A DNA stretch of 21,280 nucleotides from Psilocybe azurescens (Eukaryota > Basidiomycota > Agaricomycetes > Agaricales > Agrocybaceae): positions 1-21,280 of the forward strand of contig JAJIRX010000992.1 in the NCBI GenBank assembly GCA_023853785.1, given 5' to 3'. A program made the position numbers and the translations under genes. Shown here one piece after another: positions 10,336 through 18,745 of the stretch (positions are counted from its first letter, which is position 1; every line of letters begins with the position of its first letter). The notes under the pieces were generated by a model. It saw nothing but the letters and a program-made list of their open reading frames with translations. It did no database searches and was not told the origin of the DNA.

Positions 10336-11713
10336 TGTGACGATGAATCAAAGTGCGATACAATATAAGATTGACTGTTGGATGGAAATTATGTGGCTGT
10401 CTTGGAAGTGCAGATCTTACAATTTTTATAACAACTTGCAGCCTTGATAATAGACCGGTATGACGCGCTGGTTCATGTACTTGGAGTAAATTTGAATATA
10501 GCTGAGACACGGAGGGCAAATGTCGATTATATTAGCGCAGCGAGTATTCGGCATGGGTATCATTCATTGACTTGTCCATTTCTTGGAGTAACGGAGTCAG
10601 CGAGACAAAATAATGCGAACAGCTGGTTCCAGATCGTCAACCTAAAATCTCATCGATATGTTGTGAGAGATCGCCAATAAGTAGAGTAGGGAACACGTAT
10701 CCAACATTTTCACATACTGATGTTACACTGTACTATAGTATATGATACAAAGTACAGTTACAATGTAGCATTCCATATGGATTCAATAATTCCTCTGAGC
10801 ACGCCCAATGTACCATACCTTTAAATGGCAATCCACACTGTACCATATTGTATGGGCCGGGTGAATGGAGGAATCTGACTACTTGATGGATACATACCCC
10901 ATATATCCATCGCATGTCAGGATTACTCTGGCCAGGATGTGGTTTGCACATTCTGCGGGTCGGGTCAGGACCGGGTCGGACGCCGGCTTTCTGGCTTTAT
11001 TTTCCATTATGGGCTGAATTGCACTAAATTCTCAATATGCATGAAATTATACCATCTCTGCCTCTCATTCGGTCAAAATTTGAAAATGCGTCAAGCAAAA
11101 AGCCGTGTCCGACCTGTGCCCAACCCGGAATGTTTACTTGCGTGTGCAATACCTGAGAATGCATGACACATGACATTGTATCGACGGGTCGGGACGGACG
11201 CGGCACGGAGGCGGATACCCGGAACATTAGCGGACATAGCATTTCTCACTTAAAGCTAGTGGCACCGAATGTCATGCTTCAAAACTCAAGACCAGATGTC
11301 GGGATTCGAGGGCGCGGAGCGGACACGGCCGTCTCTTCCAGCGTGTTTCAAATACCCGTTTGTGCGAAGGCAAAAATGAGAGTTACCTTTGTCATTCATG
11401 CTCAGGTACTTTGGATGAGAATTCACTTCCTACGGTGGATACAAAATTGGCATGGTAATTTTACTACTGTCTTCAATGAATAAAAAATATCGCATCATGT
11501 TAAGGTAGAAAGGAACGGCAAGGCAGTGTGCGGTGTTATCAAAGCGGACGGAAAGTACAAATGTCGTGTCCGACCCGAATCCGGCACGGCAGCATTCGAA
11601 ATCACAGGTGGGTTTAAAGCACCTTGATTCCATTGAGTCGCTGGCAAGAGTATTCTCCTTATATGAGATACATTCATTCCATTACACACCAAAAAAGATA
11701 AAAGGGTATTCAA
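10336..11713. other. Non-coding, repeat-like region
   Basis: About 1.4 kb with no supportable gene on either strand. It contains a diverged direct repeat (ACACTGTACTATAGTATATGA at 10726-10746 and ACACTGTACCATATTGTATGG near 10837-10857) and GC-rich tracts near 10958-10988, 11182-11222, 11310-11332 and 11565-11593, built from CGGGTC, GGACCG and GTCCGACC words in an otherwise AT-rich background. It probably marks the edge of, or solo pieces of, the mobile material to the right. Confidence 0.5.
10958..10988. repeat. GC-rich CGGGTC/GGACCG tract
   Basis: Words CGGGTC, CGGGTCAGGAC and CGGGTCGGACGCCGG follow one another in a degenerate period of about six bases. Similar tracts recur at 11182-11222, 12243-12288, 13323-13395, 19495-19536, 20452-20496 and 21248-21280. 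Confidence 0.6.
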
Positions 11714-12552
11714 CTATTGGTAGATAATCCGGGCCTTGCCTTTGCCTTTGCCTTTGCCCTTGCCCTTGCTTTTGCCCGATCTATCGTATTGCAGAGCACC
11801 AGTCGCGTCCTGCCCTGACTGTGCCGTCACCGATCTTTCAATACCGACATCCCCATCCACTGCATTCGTGTCGGTATGCGCATTATCACGATATTTTCTT
11901 TCAAATTCAATCAAAGCATTTTGCATGCGCTGGGACTCGTTAGCAAGACCCTTCTTGTGAAGGTCCACCGCTTTCAGCTTAGCGACTTCGGCCAGATACA
12001 AGCGATTTGCCGGCGTCCTTGTAGGAGGCTCCGAGCCGGTTCGTAGCCGCAATGACTTCGGCATGAATATTGAGGCGCTCCTCGTTACTCAAATCCTTAT
12101 AAAGTGAGATTAATACTGACAAAATACTGATATGAGACTTACGGGATTTGGAGGAACCTTGATGTGCTCCTCCGCGAATTTCAACGAACGGCCGACTATG
12201 CACCTGAGAGCTCTAATGAAACCATATATACGTTAGCATCGGACTGAATCGACCCGGTCCTGGTCCCAATCCCGGTCCCAGTCCCGGAATGAAGTGTATG
12301 TAAATACAGCATCGGAGGCGGCACGGCATCGAACCAACGGGGTGGGCCAAAGACATGTTGAACACAAATGTACTGACTTTGCGTTCCGCTATGGTGGTCT
12401 CCATTTTTTTTTTCACGATGTGCGTGAAAGGACTGGAGGAGATCGGGAAGAATAAATTGTGGGACAAGATATCCATCTTTCCTTTGTGCTGACTGGGGGA
12501 TCAGAGCATAGCCCTCTGGGACTGCAGATGTGTGTGTCTCGGGATTAGGCAT
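11714..12552 (-). CDS. Small element-associated protein with Lys-Gly repeat tail
   Basis: Exons 12552-12308, 12212-12143 and 12095-11714 give about 230 residues. The N-terminal part (MPNPETHTSAVPEGYALIP, then GYLVPQFILPDLLQSFHAH) leads to a helical middle with NEERLNIHAEVIAA and NRLGASYKDAG, then LYLAEVAKLKAVDLHKKGL, and a tail of alternating Lys and Gly encoded by GGCAAA/GGCAAG hexamers. A one-base excess near 12004-12008 breaks the frame between KDAG and LYLAEV. Intron 1 (12307-12213) carries a GC-rich period-6 tract, and its removal joins MLALRCIVGRSLKFAEEHIK in frame. I do not recognise a named domain; the position beside KDZ genes suggests a transposon accessory gene. It is divergent from the gene at 12763. 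Function unknown. Confidence 0.62.
11734..11776. repeat. Hexanucleotide repeat (GCCTTT/GCCTTG)n
   Basis: About seven copies of GCCTTT, GCCTTG or GCCCTT on the plus strand. On the minus strand they encode the Lys-Gly dipeptide tail of the 11714-12552 gene. Confidence 0.85.
12213..12307 (-). other. Intron filled by GC-rich period-6 tract
   Basis: GTATTT...CATTAG intron of 95 nt. Splicing restores an open, sensible frame on both sides (two bases of a Leu codon before, one after). Its centre on the plus strand is a chain of six-base words (ACCCGG, TCCTGG, TCCCAA, TCCCGG, TCCCAG, TCCCGG) at about 12248-12287. Confidence 0.65.
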
Positions 12553-12762
12553 GGTGGTTGAAAAGTAAGTCAGCGATCCGGACACTGAGTGTTTAGGGGC
12601 TACTGACAGCGTGTGTGGCGGCAGTATTGACATCTATTTGGCAGGTTGATGTTTACCATCATTTTATTTTTGCGCTCTTCAATTACCGTAACTTCCCTGT
12701 GCCGATCCGCCCAATTTTGGCGTCCAGAACCCGCCTCCCGCTTATCACTTTCAAGACAAAAC
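12553..12762. promoter_or_regulatory. Divergent intergenic promoter region
   Basis: Just 210 bp separate the start codons of the minus-strand gene (12552) and the plus-strand gene (12763), so the two probably share this promoter. No clear TATA element was identified. Confidence 0.4.
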
Positions 12763-13181
12763 ATGTCCAACAACACGATCTTCGCAGAATTCCGATAGCC
12801 TAATCGGCGCTATGTTGCACCTCGACGATTTGTTCCAGAAAAGCGCGAACAACGGCAATATCGTGGAGGTTCTGAAATCACAGAAGAAAGGTTTGGTAAG
12901 TACATTTGCCGCATTGGCGACCAATATTTTGACCAAAGATATAGAGAAATGTATTGATGGCCAAAGAGGACGGTCTTTTCAAGGAGACATTCACTGCCCA
13001 CGGCAACCTCTTCTTCTGGACTCCGTTGTACGATTACTACAGCGTGTTCAAGAACCCAGATTTCAACCCGGCCGGAATTTGCGGCAAAATACAAGAAAAG
13101 TGCGCTGAACAGAGGGAACTGCACCACGACAACGCCCGCGCGCAGAAGGGAGTGGCGCCCGGAGGCGGCAAGGAGAAATGA
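12763..13181 (+). CDS. Small element-associated protein, function unknown
   Basis: Proposed exons 12763-12895 and 12945-13181 (intron GTAAGT...TATAG, 49 nt). The product begins MSNNTIFAEF, continues SLIGAMLHLDDLFQKSANN and ILKEVLKSQ-like helix (IVEVLKSQKKGL), then NVLMAKEDGLFKETFTAHGN, LFFWTPLYDYYSVFKNPDF and NPAGICGKIQEKCAEQREL. One base is missing near 12792-12794 between the start and the second segment; otherwise the start could be the ATG at 12812. The aromatic-rich centre looks like a compact folded domain, but I recognise no family. The protein may not stop at 13181: an alternative intron (GTGGCG at about 13152 to the AG at about 13217) would join it to a charged helical segment ending near 13322. 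Confidence 0.5.
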
Positions 13182-13322
13182 TAAGAGAGAGGAGAAACAG
13201 TTCCGGTCAGGGCGAGATAACTCAAGGAGGAGCGGGAGTTGGGAAGGATCGGGGCTCAGCGAGACAGGACGTCGGACTGGGCACGGATCACGGAAAAGAG
13301 GGTGAAAGCGCTGAGATGGCAG

Positions 13323-13395
13323 GTCCGGCTGCCGTCCCGGTCCGGTCCCGGTTCAGGAGTCGCCTCGCCCTCGACCTCGCCCTCGCGCCACGCAG
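13323..13395 (+). other. Possible intron made of GC-rich period-6 tract
   Basis: Bounded by CAG/GTCCGG and CACGCAG/GTAATG. It consists of GTCCCG, GTCCG, GTCCCG and then CCTCG/CCCTCG/ACCTCG words. The donor is not a strong consensus, so this intron is less certain than those at 20444 and 12213. Confidence 0.4.
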
Positions 13396-13531
13396 GTAAT
13401 GCAAATAAATACCAACCCAGTCAAAGCCATGGCACATGGGCCAGGACCGCCAGGAGGCCTCCAGGATCAAAGGGGGCGACCACAGCTCCAGAAAATGTCT
13501 GGGTCAAAGCCCGAGCAAAACCGAAGCCCAC

Positions 13532-13560
13532 ACAGGTCCGGGATGCTATCCCGGACCTGT
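13532..13560. repeat. Perfect 13-bp inverted repeat with 3-bp loop
   Basis: ACAGGTCCGGGAT (13532-13544), GCT, then ATCCCGGACCTGT (13548-13560). The arms are exact reverse complements and GC-rich, so a stable hairpin is expected in DNA or RNA. It lies in a possible 60-nt intron (13536-13595). Confidence 0.9.
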
Positions 13561-13595
13561 CAACCGGTATGGGTCATCACTTACTAGCGTTGCAG

Positions 13596-15496
13596 ATGTT
13601 TGATGTGCCCGAACCAGCGTCGACACATACATTCCGCCACATAGCGCCCCCGCCTCCTCCAACGACCTCCCAACGAATCCGTCCCCCTCCATTGAGCTGT
13701 CCAGGATGACGATCACACCGCCAAGCAAAAAAGGCATCGCGAGCGCTTCATCCAGTGGCAGAGGACGGCGGAAATGGACGACGGCACGGACTCCGATCGG
13801 CACAATCGTTCGCGCGCAACAAGCCGGCAACGGACACGGCCCTAGCGAAAAGCGCAAGAGGTCCGCCGAGCCAGTGGACGGCGGCGAGCGGCGACGACGA
13901 CAAAGACGATGATGCGAAGGTGAAGACGAAGAGCGAAGAAAGAATCTACCGAGGACGACGGCGAGCGATCCCTCGTTTCGAAAGGCGCTCCCGGATCCCG
14001 AAGACAGATCGGCACGGCAAACCGGCCAACGCGTCCGGCCCCCAAACGCTCTAATCGCGCCTACAGCGGTGACGTGCCTCCGCGGTGCAAGAGGAAAAAA
14101 CTGGAATGCGTGCAGGTAGAAGGTCGTAAGAGCGGTGGGTCATGTTATTACTGCGCCCTGTCTCATATGGCATGTCGGACGGAAGACGACAAAGAAGGCA
14201 AGAAGGGAAAGGGGAAGGGGAAGGGGAAGGGGAAGGGGAAGGGAAGGGAAGGGAAGGCAACGAAAGCGGAAGGGAGGGCGACTACGCCAAATGCCGGCCG
14301 CAAAGAGGGCAAGGATGGATGAAATGTCCGGGAGCGCTTTCAACCCGGCCTTCGCGGGTAAGTGATTTTTTTCTTCGTATACCAGTGATAAAGCTAAATA
14401 GTATTCAGATATCACTTTGGAGGACATTGAGCGCTGGAGAGCTTTGGACGAAATTGTCCCGCTGGCTGGAAGATAGGATAGAGAAGTTGGAGGAGGTGGT
14501 GGCCGGGTCAAAAAGGGGGGCGATGGACAAGGCTCGTGAGCAGCTCCGCAAAAACACAGAGGTCATCCAAAAATTCGGCGACGAAATAGGGGACCTATGC
14601 AATGCGGTCGCTGATCTGGAGGGTCGTGTAGCCAGGCTACAAAGACAACCTCCTTCGGCTCGGACTGCATCGACCTCAAGTGCCGCCATTTCGGGCTCTG
14701 GAACAATTGCCGATGGCGCTGAGACCGCTGTCCCTACCACGCGCCCTCGTTCGCCGCCGATCGCTACGCCAGCACCTCACAACGTCGAGCACGATTCAGC
14801 GGCACACCAAGCAGAGGTAGAATCGTCGGAAGGATCAACCGCAAATATTGCCGCTTCCACGCCGGCGTCCGCGCCGCTTCCGCCCTCATTCCCGCTGATC
14901 CCTCTCGTCCCCGCGCAATCGCCCACTGTCGCAACAGACATCGCTGCCGCCTCCCACATTTCTTCCGGGCCACATGTTCCACCGGAATCCGTCACTCCGG
15001 CACAGAACCCTGACTCGTACCTTCACCGTAAGTTCGATCCCAACCGTCCAAGTCATGGCTGTATTTATCACAATGTCACTGGCGCCGTCATTTGGCGCTA
15101 CAATTCAGGTCCCTCTACCGTGGCCACTCCAGCAACCGAGGGACGCCGACATGGAGCAACAACAAGCTTCACTGCCGGCAGTGACATCGGCAGCTGACCA
15201 AATGCAAACGGAGGACGATCTGCAGCTGGAGTCTCCCCTCGTGCACAACGGAGCACACCGACACAGTCGTCTGCAAGTTCACAGCCGTCGCTTCCAGTGG
15301 CGACCTCCAGCTCTGAGGGCTATTGCTCTCGGCCCCCATATGTGTCCGGCTTCGGCGCCGACTCCGCCCGTCTACGTCTACTGGCAATTCTCAGCCCGTG
15401 GTAGTTATCACGAGGAGGCCCACGCCGGTGAGCCCTCTTAGCCATCGGCGCGGCTTGGTCGACCACGACACGGAAGATGAGATGGATGATGAGTAG
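13596..15496 (+). CDS. Pro-rich, zinc-cluster-like, coiled-coil protein (frame-broken)
   Basis: The start is not determined; coding character begins at or before 13596. In order: a Pro-rich segment (MFDVPEPASTHTF, HIAPPPPPTTSQ), an acidic/basic stretch, and a cysteine cluster at about 14086-14180 (CKRKKLECVQVEG, then CYYCALSHMAC, spacing C-x6-C-x11-C-x2-C-x6-C). Then a Lys-Gly repeat from GGGGAA hexamers, an exon ending SGSAFNPAFAG, an intron 14360-about 14407 and DITLEDIERWRALDEIVP. A coiled coil (LEDRIEKLEEVVAGSKRGAM, LRKNTEVIQKFGDEIGDL, VADLEGRVARLQRQ), a long Ser/Pro/Ala-rich region and an acidic end (VDHDTEDEMDDE, stop at 15494) follow. At least four frame shifts are needed, for example near 13920, 14460 and 15350. 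The cysteine spacing matches five of the six ligands of a fungal Zn2Cys6 cluster. DNA-binding is plausible; function unknown. Confidence 0.5.
14204..14257. repeat. GGGGAA hexanucleotide repeat grading to GGGAA
   Basis: About six GGGGAA units followed by GGGAA units. In the zinc-cluster frame they encode alternating Gly and Lys. Confidence 0.9.
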
Positions 15497-15703
15497 TCCG
15501 ACACTTCGTGAATTTGTTCTTTGGGACGTTTTCTGCTGTCACGTTTGTTTCGGACATCATATACGCTCTCCGGTGTGGTTTCATTTGGGACGCATGCGGG
15601 CGGTTTTTTTGTTATATATCACACATGTACATGCTCTCTAATTTTGTTTGTCAAATATAACAATATTTTCTTGTGCCCATCTGAAATGTGAGAGTGCATA
15701 CTG
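15497..15703. other. Convergent 3' intergenic region
   Basis: 207 bp between the converging ends of the zinc-cluster-like gene and the long minus-strand gene. T-rich with several TTTTGTT runs. No feature recognised. Confidence 0.5.
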
Positions 15704-18555
15704 TTATTCCCGCACTCTACGTATGCGTTTGCGCGGGCCATTGACCCGCAATTTGTCGGACTCGGATTCTAGTAATGCCAATGTATCTGAAGTCCGGACT
15801 GTCCTCTTCGCAGAAGTGGCAGCAGGCAATCTGTTCAAGTCCTCAGTGCTGAGACCAATCGCGGTGGTCATTACACTACCGTAATTCTTGTTGGAAAAGT
15901 CGTTGTGTAGGTGTTTCAGAGGAGATTTGAGGTGCAACATCGGCATTGGCCCCGGAGTCCGCCCCGACCACACGCAGACTCCGATGTTAACAGGTAAGTC
16001 TTCATTGTCGAGACGCAATTCTTGCTGGCAAAGTCGTTGTGTAGGTATTTAGCCGGGTGCATGGGGTTCGATATCGGCACCGGATCCCGCGGCCAATTGA
16101 CGATTTGCCGATAACGTTGAATAAGTCAAACATTTGAACTTCTGTGGAAACGGATGAAGATTGAATGGTCGCCAAAGTTTTCGACTTTCTTTTTTTCTTG
16201 GGGGTTCGATTTGAGACGTGATATGCATCAATGGGGAGTTACCATTGTCTGCATCCAGTGTCACTCTGTGTTGATCATAGTCCTGACCGGACAATTGCGC
16301 GGCAATGTTGTTCGAAAAGGCGTAGGTATTGTCATTTAAATGCGGCAAGAAGGCTTGGGTCTGCGCATTCTGAAGCTGGTAGTTGGAGTGGTTGTTACCA
16401 AACATTGTCTGACTGTTGTAAAACATGTTTTGGCTGTCACTGAAACTTCTGATATACGCCATGTCATCAAGTCCGTCGTCGGGATCGGCATTCAGAGGTC
16501 CCAGTGTTTCGGCATTGGATGGCCCAGCGGCAAAAGGATGTGCGACTGTTAGGCTGGCATTGTAGCTTAAGTCAGGGTAAGGTCCCACATTGGTGCCCCA
16601 GTCCCATGAATTCAGATGTTCGTGCCCATCATGGACATCGTTGAGCGGATTAGCCTGTGGCAAATGAAGGAGTGTGGCTGGTGCAGCTAAAAACTCCGGA
16701 GCCCCTTGATCAATATCGTTCGGAACTTCCGAGTCCGGTCCAATAGCCTTTTCTTTGCCTTTATCGACAACGGGGCGTATGGGTGCCGGCATGTCCACAT
16801 CGGAGTCCGGGCGGGACTCATTTGCAAGAGAATATCTCCGATCCCGAAAACATTTTGCCCATCCGTATTCTGAGCTTTGCTTTTGCCTTTCTTTTGTTGG
16901 AATTTGTATGCTTTTGTGCCTGAGCCGGAACCGTGTCGGGATCGGACTCGGGGCCGGACTCCTCTTGACCGCTCTCGTCCGGATAATGTGTACGGATAGG
17001 TTCGTAACCTTTTCGCTTTTGGCGTCGACCATTGAAAAGCGAAACACATGGTTTATGGGATGTGTTTCCTGTCGCCCAAAATGTGGTCTATCAGTGATAT
17101 TATGTTGGGCAAACTCAGGTCGCGAGGGTCTTTGATTGTGAATCCACTGGGAAGATATTCCGGTAATACGAACTGAGCCTGATTTTCCTGTAGTTGTTTG
17201 TACGGGACATGTTTGTTTCGGCCGTTCGTTGCCAGCTCTATTCATATTTTCAGTTCAGAAATGCTGGCTAAGCTATGAGGTGGACAAACTGTAATGTTTC
17301 GCAAAGTATTTCCGAATCATCTCATCGAGTTCTTTCTTGACAGGCAGGTTGCCTGACTTTGTGTCCAATCTCTGGGGAAGGATCGGGAATCCGTGCTGGT
17401 CGAATTGCAGATTGAGATCCTTGACATCATTGCCGTGTGCCGTTCGGGCGCCCATGGCGTAGGTCCAGGGTTCAAGATCTTCTTCATTTTGGTTATATAT
17501 TCCATCACATAGAGCTTCATTTGGTGCACCTGAGGCCTGTATTGACTTTCGAATAGTGGAGCATCGACCTCAATAAGTTCCGCCATCTGATCAACACTAT
17601 AAAATTGTGAATAGAATGAAAATGCCGATGCCGGGTGCGGGAGCCGGCCGGCAATTGGAGAAATTTGCTTACACCTGAACGACAAGCTTGCCTGACGTGG
17701 TCTGTGTATGCCACAAATGAAAGGGATAGGACCCCCATTTCGTTCCAGTGACCCTTTGCGCTTTTTGAGAACCGTGAAATGGCTTTTTTTTCGGCCAGCC
17801 GATACTTTGATTGAGACGGCCCACAAAGAAGCATAGCACTGACTGTTGTCTCCTGTCGTTGTCCTGATTTGCTGCAGACACAATCTGTGCACCTTGTCTA
17901 TCTAGTTGTTCCAGCTGCAGTGCTGACATGCGTTGCAGGATGTTTCCCAAAGCCTTCATACGAAAGTCAAACCAATTAGGTGTTTGAGTGGATGCGGAAT
18001 TAAGTCCCATTAGACTTGCGATCTCTGCAAAAACATCATCCTTGCGTGTCTGCCATAAAACTTCTGTTCTTTTCATTGCTGCCCCTGTAATTATTGTTTC
18101 TGCAACTTTGGCTCCACGCCATGTGTTTTGCATCCAAGCGACTAGCTTCTATATAATGTTAACAGTCCCGAGAAGGCGCCCAAATGTATTTTTAGAACAT
18201 TTAGACTTTAGCTTTCTGAATAGAATGAAACCTTGACGTACCTTGCTTGCTGTTCGTGAGTCTCCGATTTCATGACCTATACTGTCCCAGTACTGAAATA
18301 TTGCAGGCAAAATGTATGTCTTTGCCACACTTTTGCTTCCGCTGATTTCGACGCCAGATACCTTTCTTTATGGGCGTCAAGCACTTTCCGCTCTTCAGAA
18401 TTATACACAACTTGACGCCGATCTGGGCGCACGAGAAAATTGGGATTGACAGGGTTCGGGATCGGACCGATATCATCGTTCACATGCTCGGCATCCACAT
18501 CATTGGAGGATATGTTTGGTGGGGCAGGAGGTTGTTCGATAGTTGCGGAGTCCAT
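15704..18555 (-). CDS. Long KDZ-linked protein, function unknown
   Basis: Start ATG at 18555; likely exons 18555-18242, 18148-17673, 17596-17290, 17237-about 16050 and further 3' exons ending RKRIRRVRE at 15704. Segments in order: a Pro-rich N-terminus (MDSATIEQPPAPPNISSND), KVLDAHKERYLASKSAEAK then YILPAIFQYWDSIGHE; helical core WMQNTWRGAKVAETIITGAA, RTEVLWQTRKDDVFAEIASL, and WFDFRMKALGNILQRMSALQ; QSVLCFFVGRLNQSIGWPKK; YRPQVHQMKLYVMEYITK; DEMIRKYFAKHY spliced to KLATNGRNKHVPYKQL; and a long disordered Asp/Asn/Pro-rich tail. Introns 18241-18149, 17672-17597 and 17289-17238 keep phase. Frame breaks lie near 18328 (two extra bases), 17486 (one A short in a run) and 17062. I recognise no named domain. 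Its head-to-head pairing with the KDZ transposase suggests a transposon-encoded partner. Confidence 0.55.
15883..16052. repeat. Diverged direct repeat, period 134 bp
   Basis: AATTCTTGTTGGAAAAGTCG plus its continuation (15883-15919) recurs as AATTCTTGCTGGCAAAGTCG plus continuation (16017-16052); about 31 of 36 positions agree. On the minus strand both copies can read YLHNDF / HLHNDF followed by SKN or NKN. The flanks to the right of each copy both contain ATCGGCA and a CCGGA tract, so the duplicated unit may be near 100 bp. Confidence 0.7.
17597..17672 (-). other. Intron with GC-rich tract
   Basis: GTAAGC...TTATAG intron of 76 nt in the long minus-strand gene; splicing joins VVQ to VDQMAEL in frame. 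Its middle (plus strand about 17622-17651) holds GATGCCGGGTGCGGGAGCCG and following bases, related to the other GC tracts. Confidence 0.65.
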
Positions 18556-18745
18556 ATTCGCAACAGATGCACAGTAGGCGGAACAGTCAAGAGGCGTTTA
18601 AGGGAAGGTGTAATACAATGGAAATTTTCAAAATATAATATCAAATAGAGTATCGGACATCAGTTAAACCCGGATAACCCATCATGCGGTTATATGCGAT
18701 AAATTTTCATATGCAATCTTTCAACAGACTCTCTCTCTCTCTCTC
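18556..18745. promoter_or_regulatory. Shared divergent promoter of KDZ transposase and its minus-strand partner
   Basis: 190 bp between the two start codons. It includes an AT-rich stretch (18631-18660, ATATAATATC and similar) and a pyrimidine run with about seven CT units (18729-18745) directly before the plus-strand ATG at 18746. Confidence 0.5.

Larger units (their letters stand above)
13182..13595 (+). other. Coding-like segment with uncertain exon structure
   Basis: A frame at about 13218-13322 reads EERELGRIGAQRDRTSDWAR then ITEKRVKALRWQ, a convincing charged helix. It ends at a possible donor (13323). The following 73 nt are a GC-rich tract bounded by GT and CACGCAG (13395). Further downstream all frames are Pro/Arg-rich, and the true exon chain cannot be decided by eye. 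It may be the 3' part of the gene at 12763 or the 5' part of the gene ending at 15496. Confidence 0.4.

Noticed and set aside
10336..11713. Possible LTR or MITE
   Set aside because: GC tracts and a diverged direct repeat are present, but I found no matching terminal repeats, primer-binding site or target duplication.
14764..15071. Several overlapping minus-strand frames
   Set aside because: Antisense shadows of the Ser/Pro/Ala-rich part of the plus-strand coiled-coil gene.
16900..16960. GC-rich segment of the long minus-strand gene as another tract-bearing intron
   Set aside because: A GT and a CAG can be paired around it, but the alternative reading as an acidic coding stretch (EESGPESDPDTVP) is equally good, so I did not list it as an intron.
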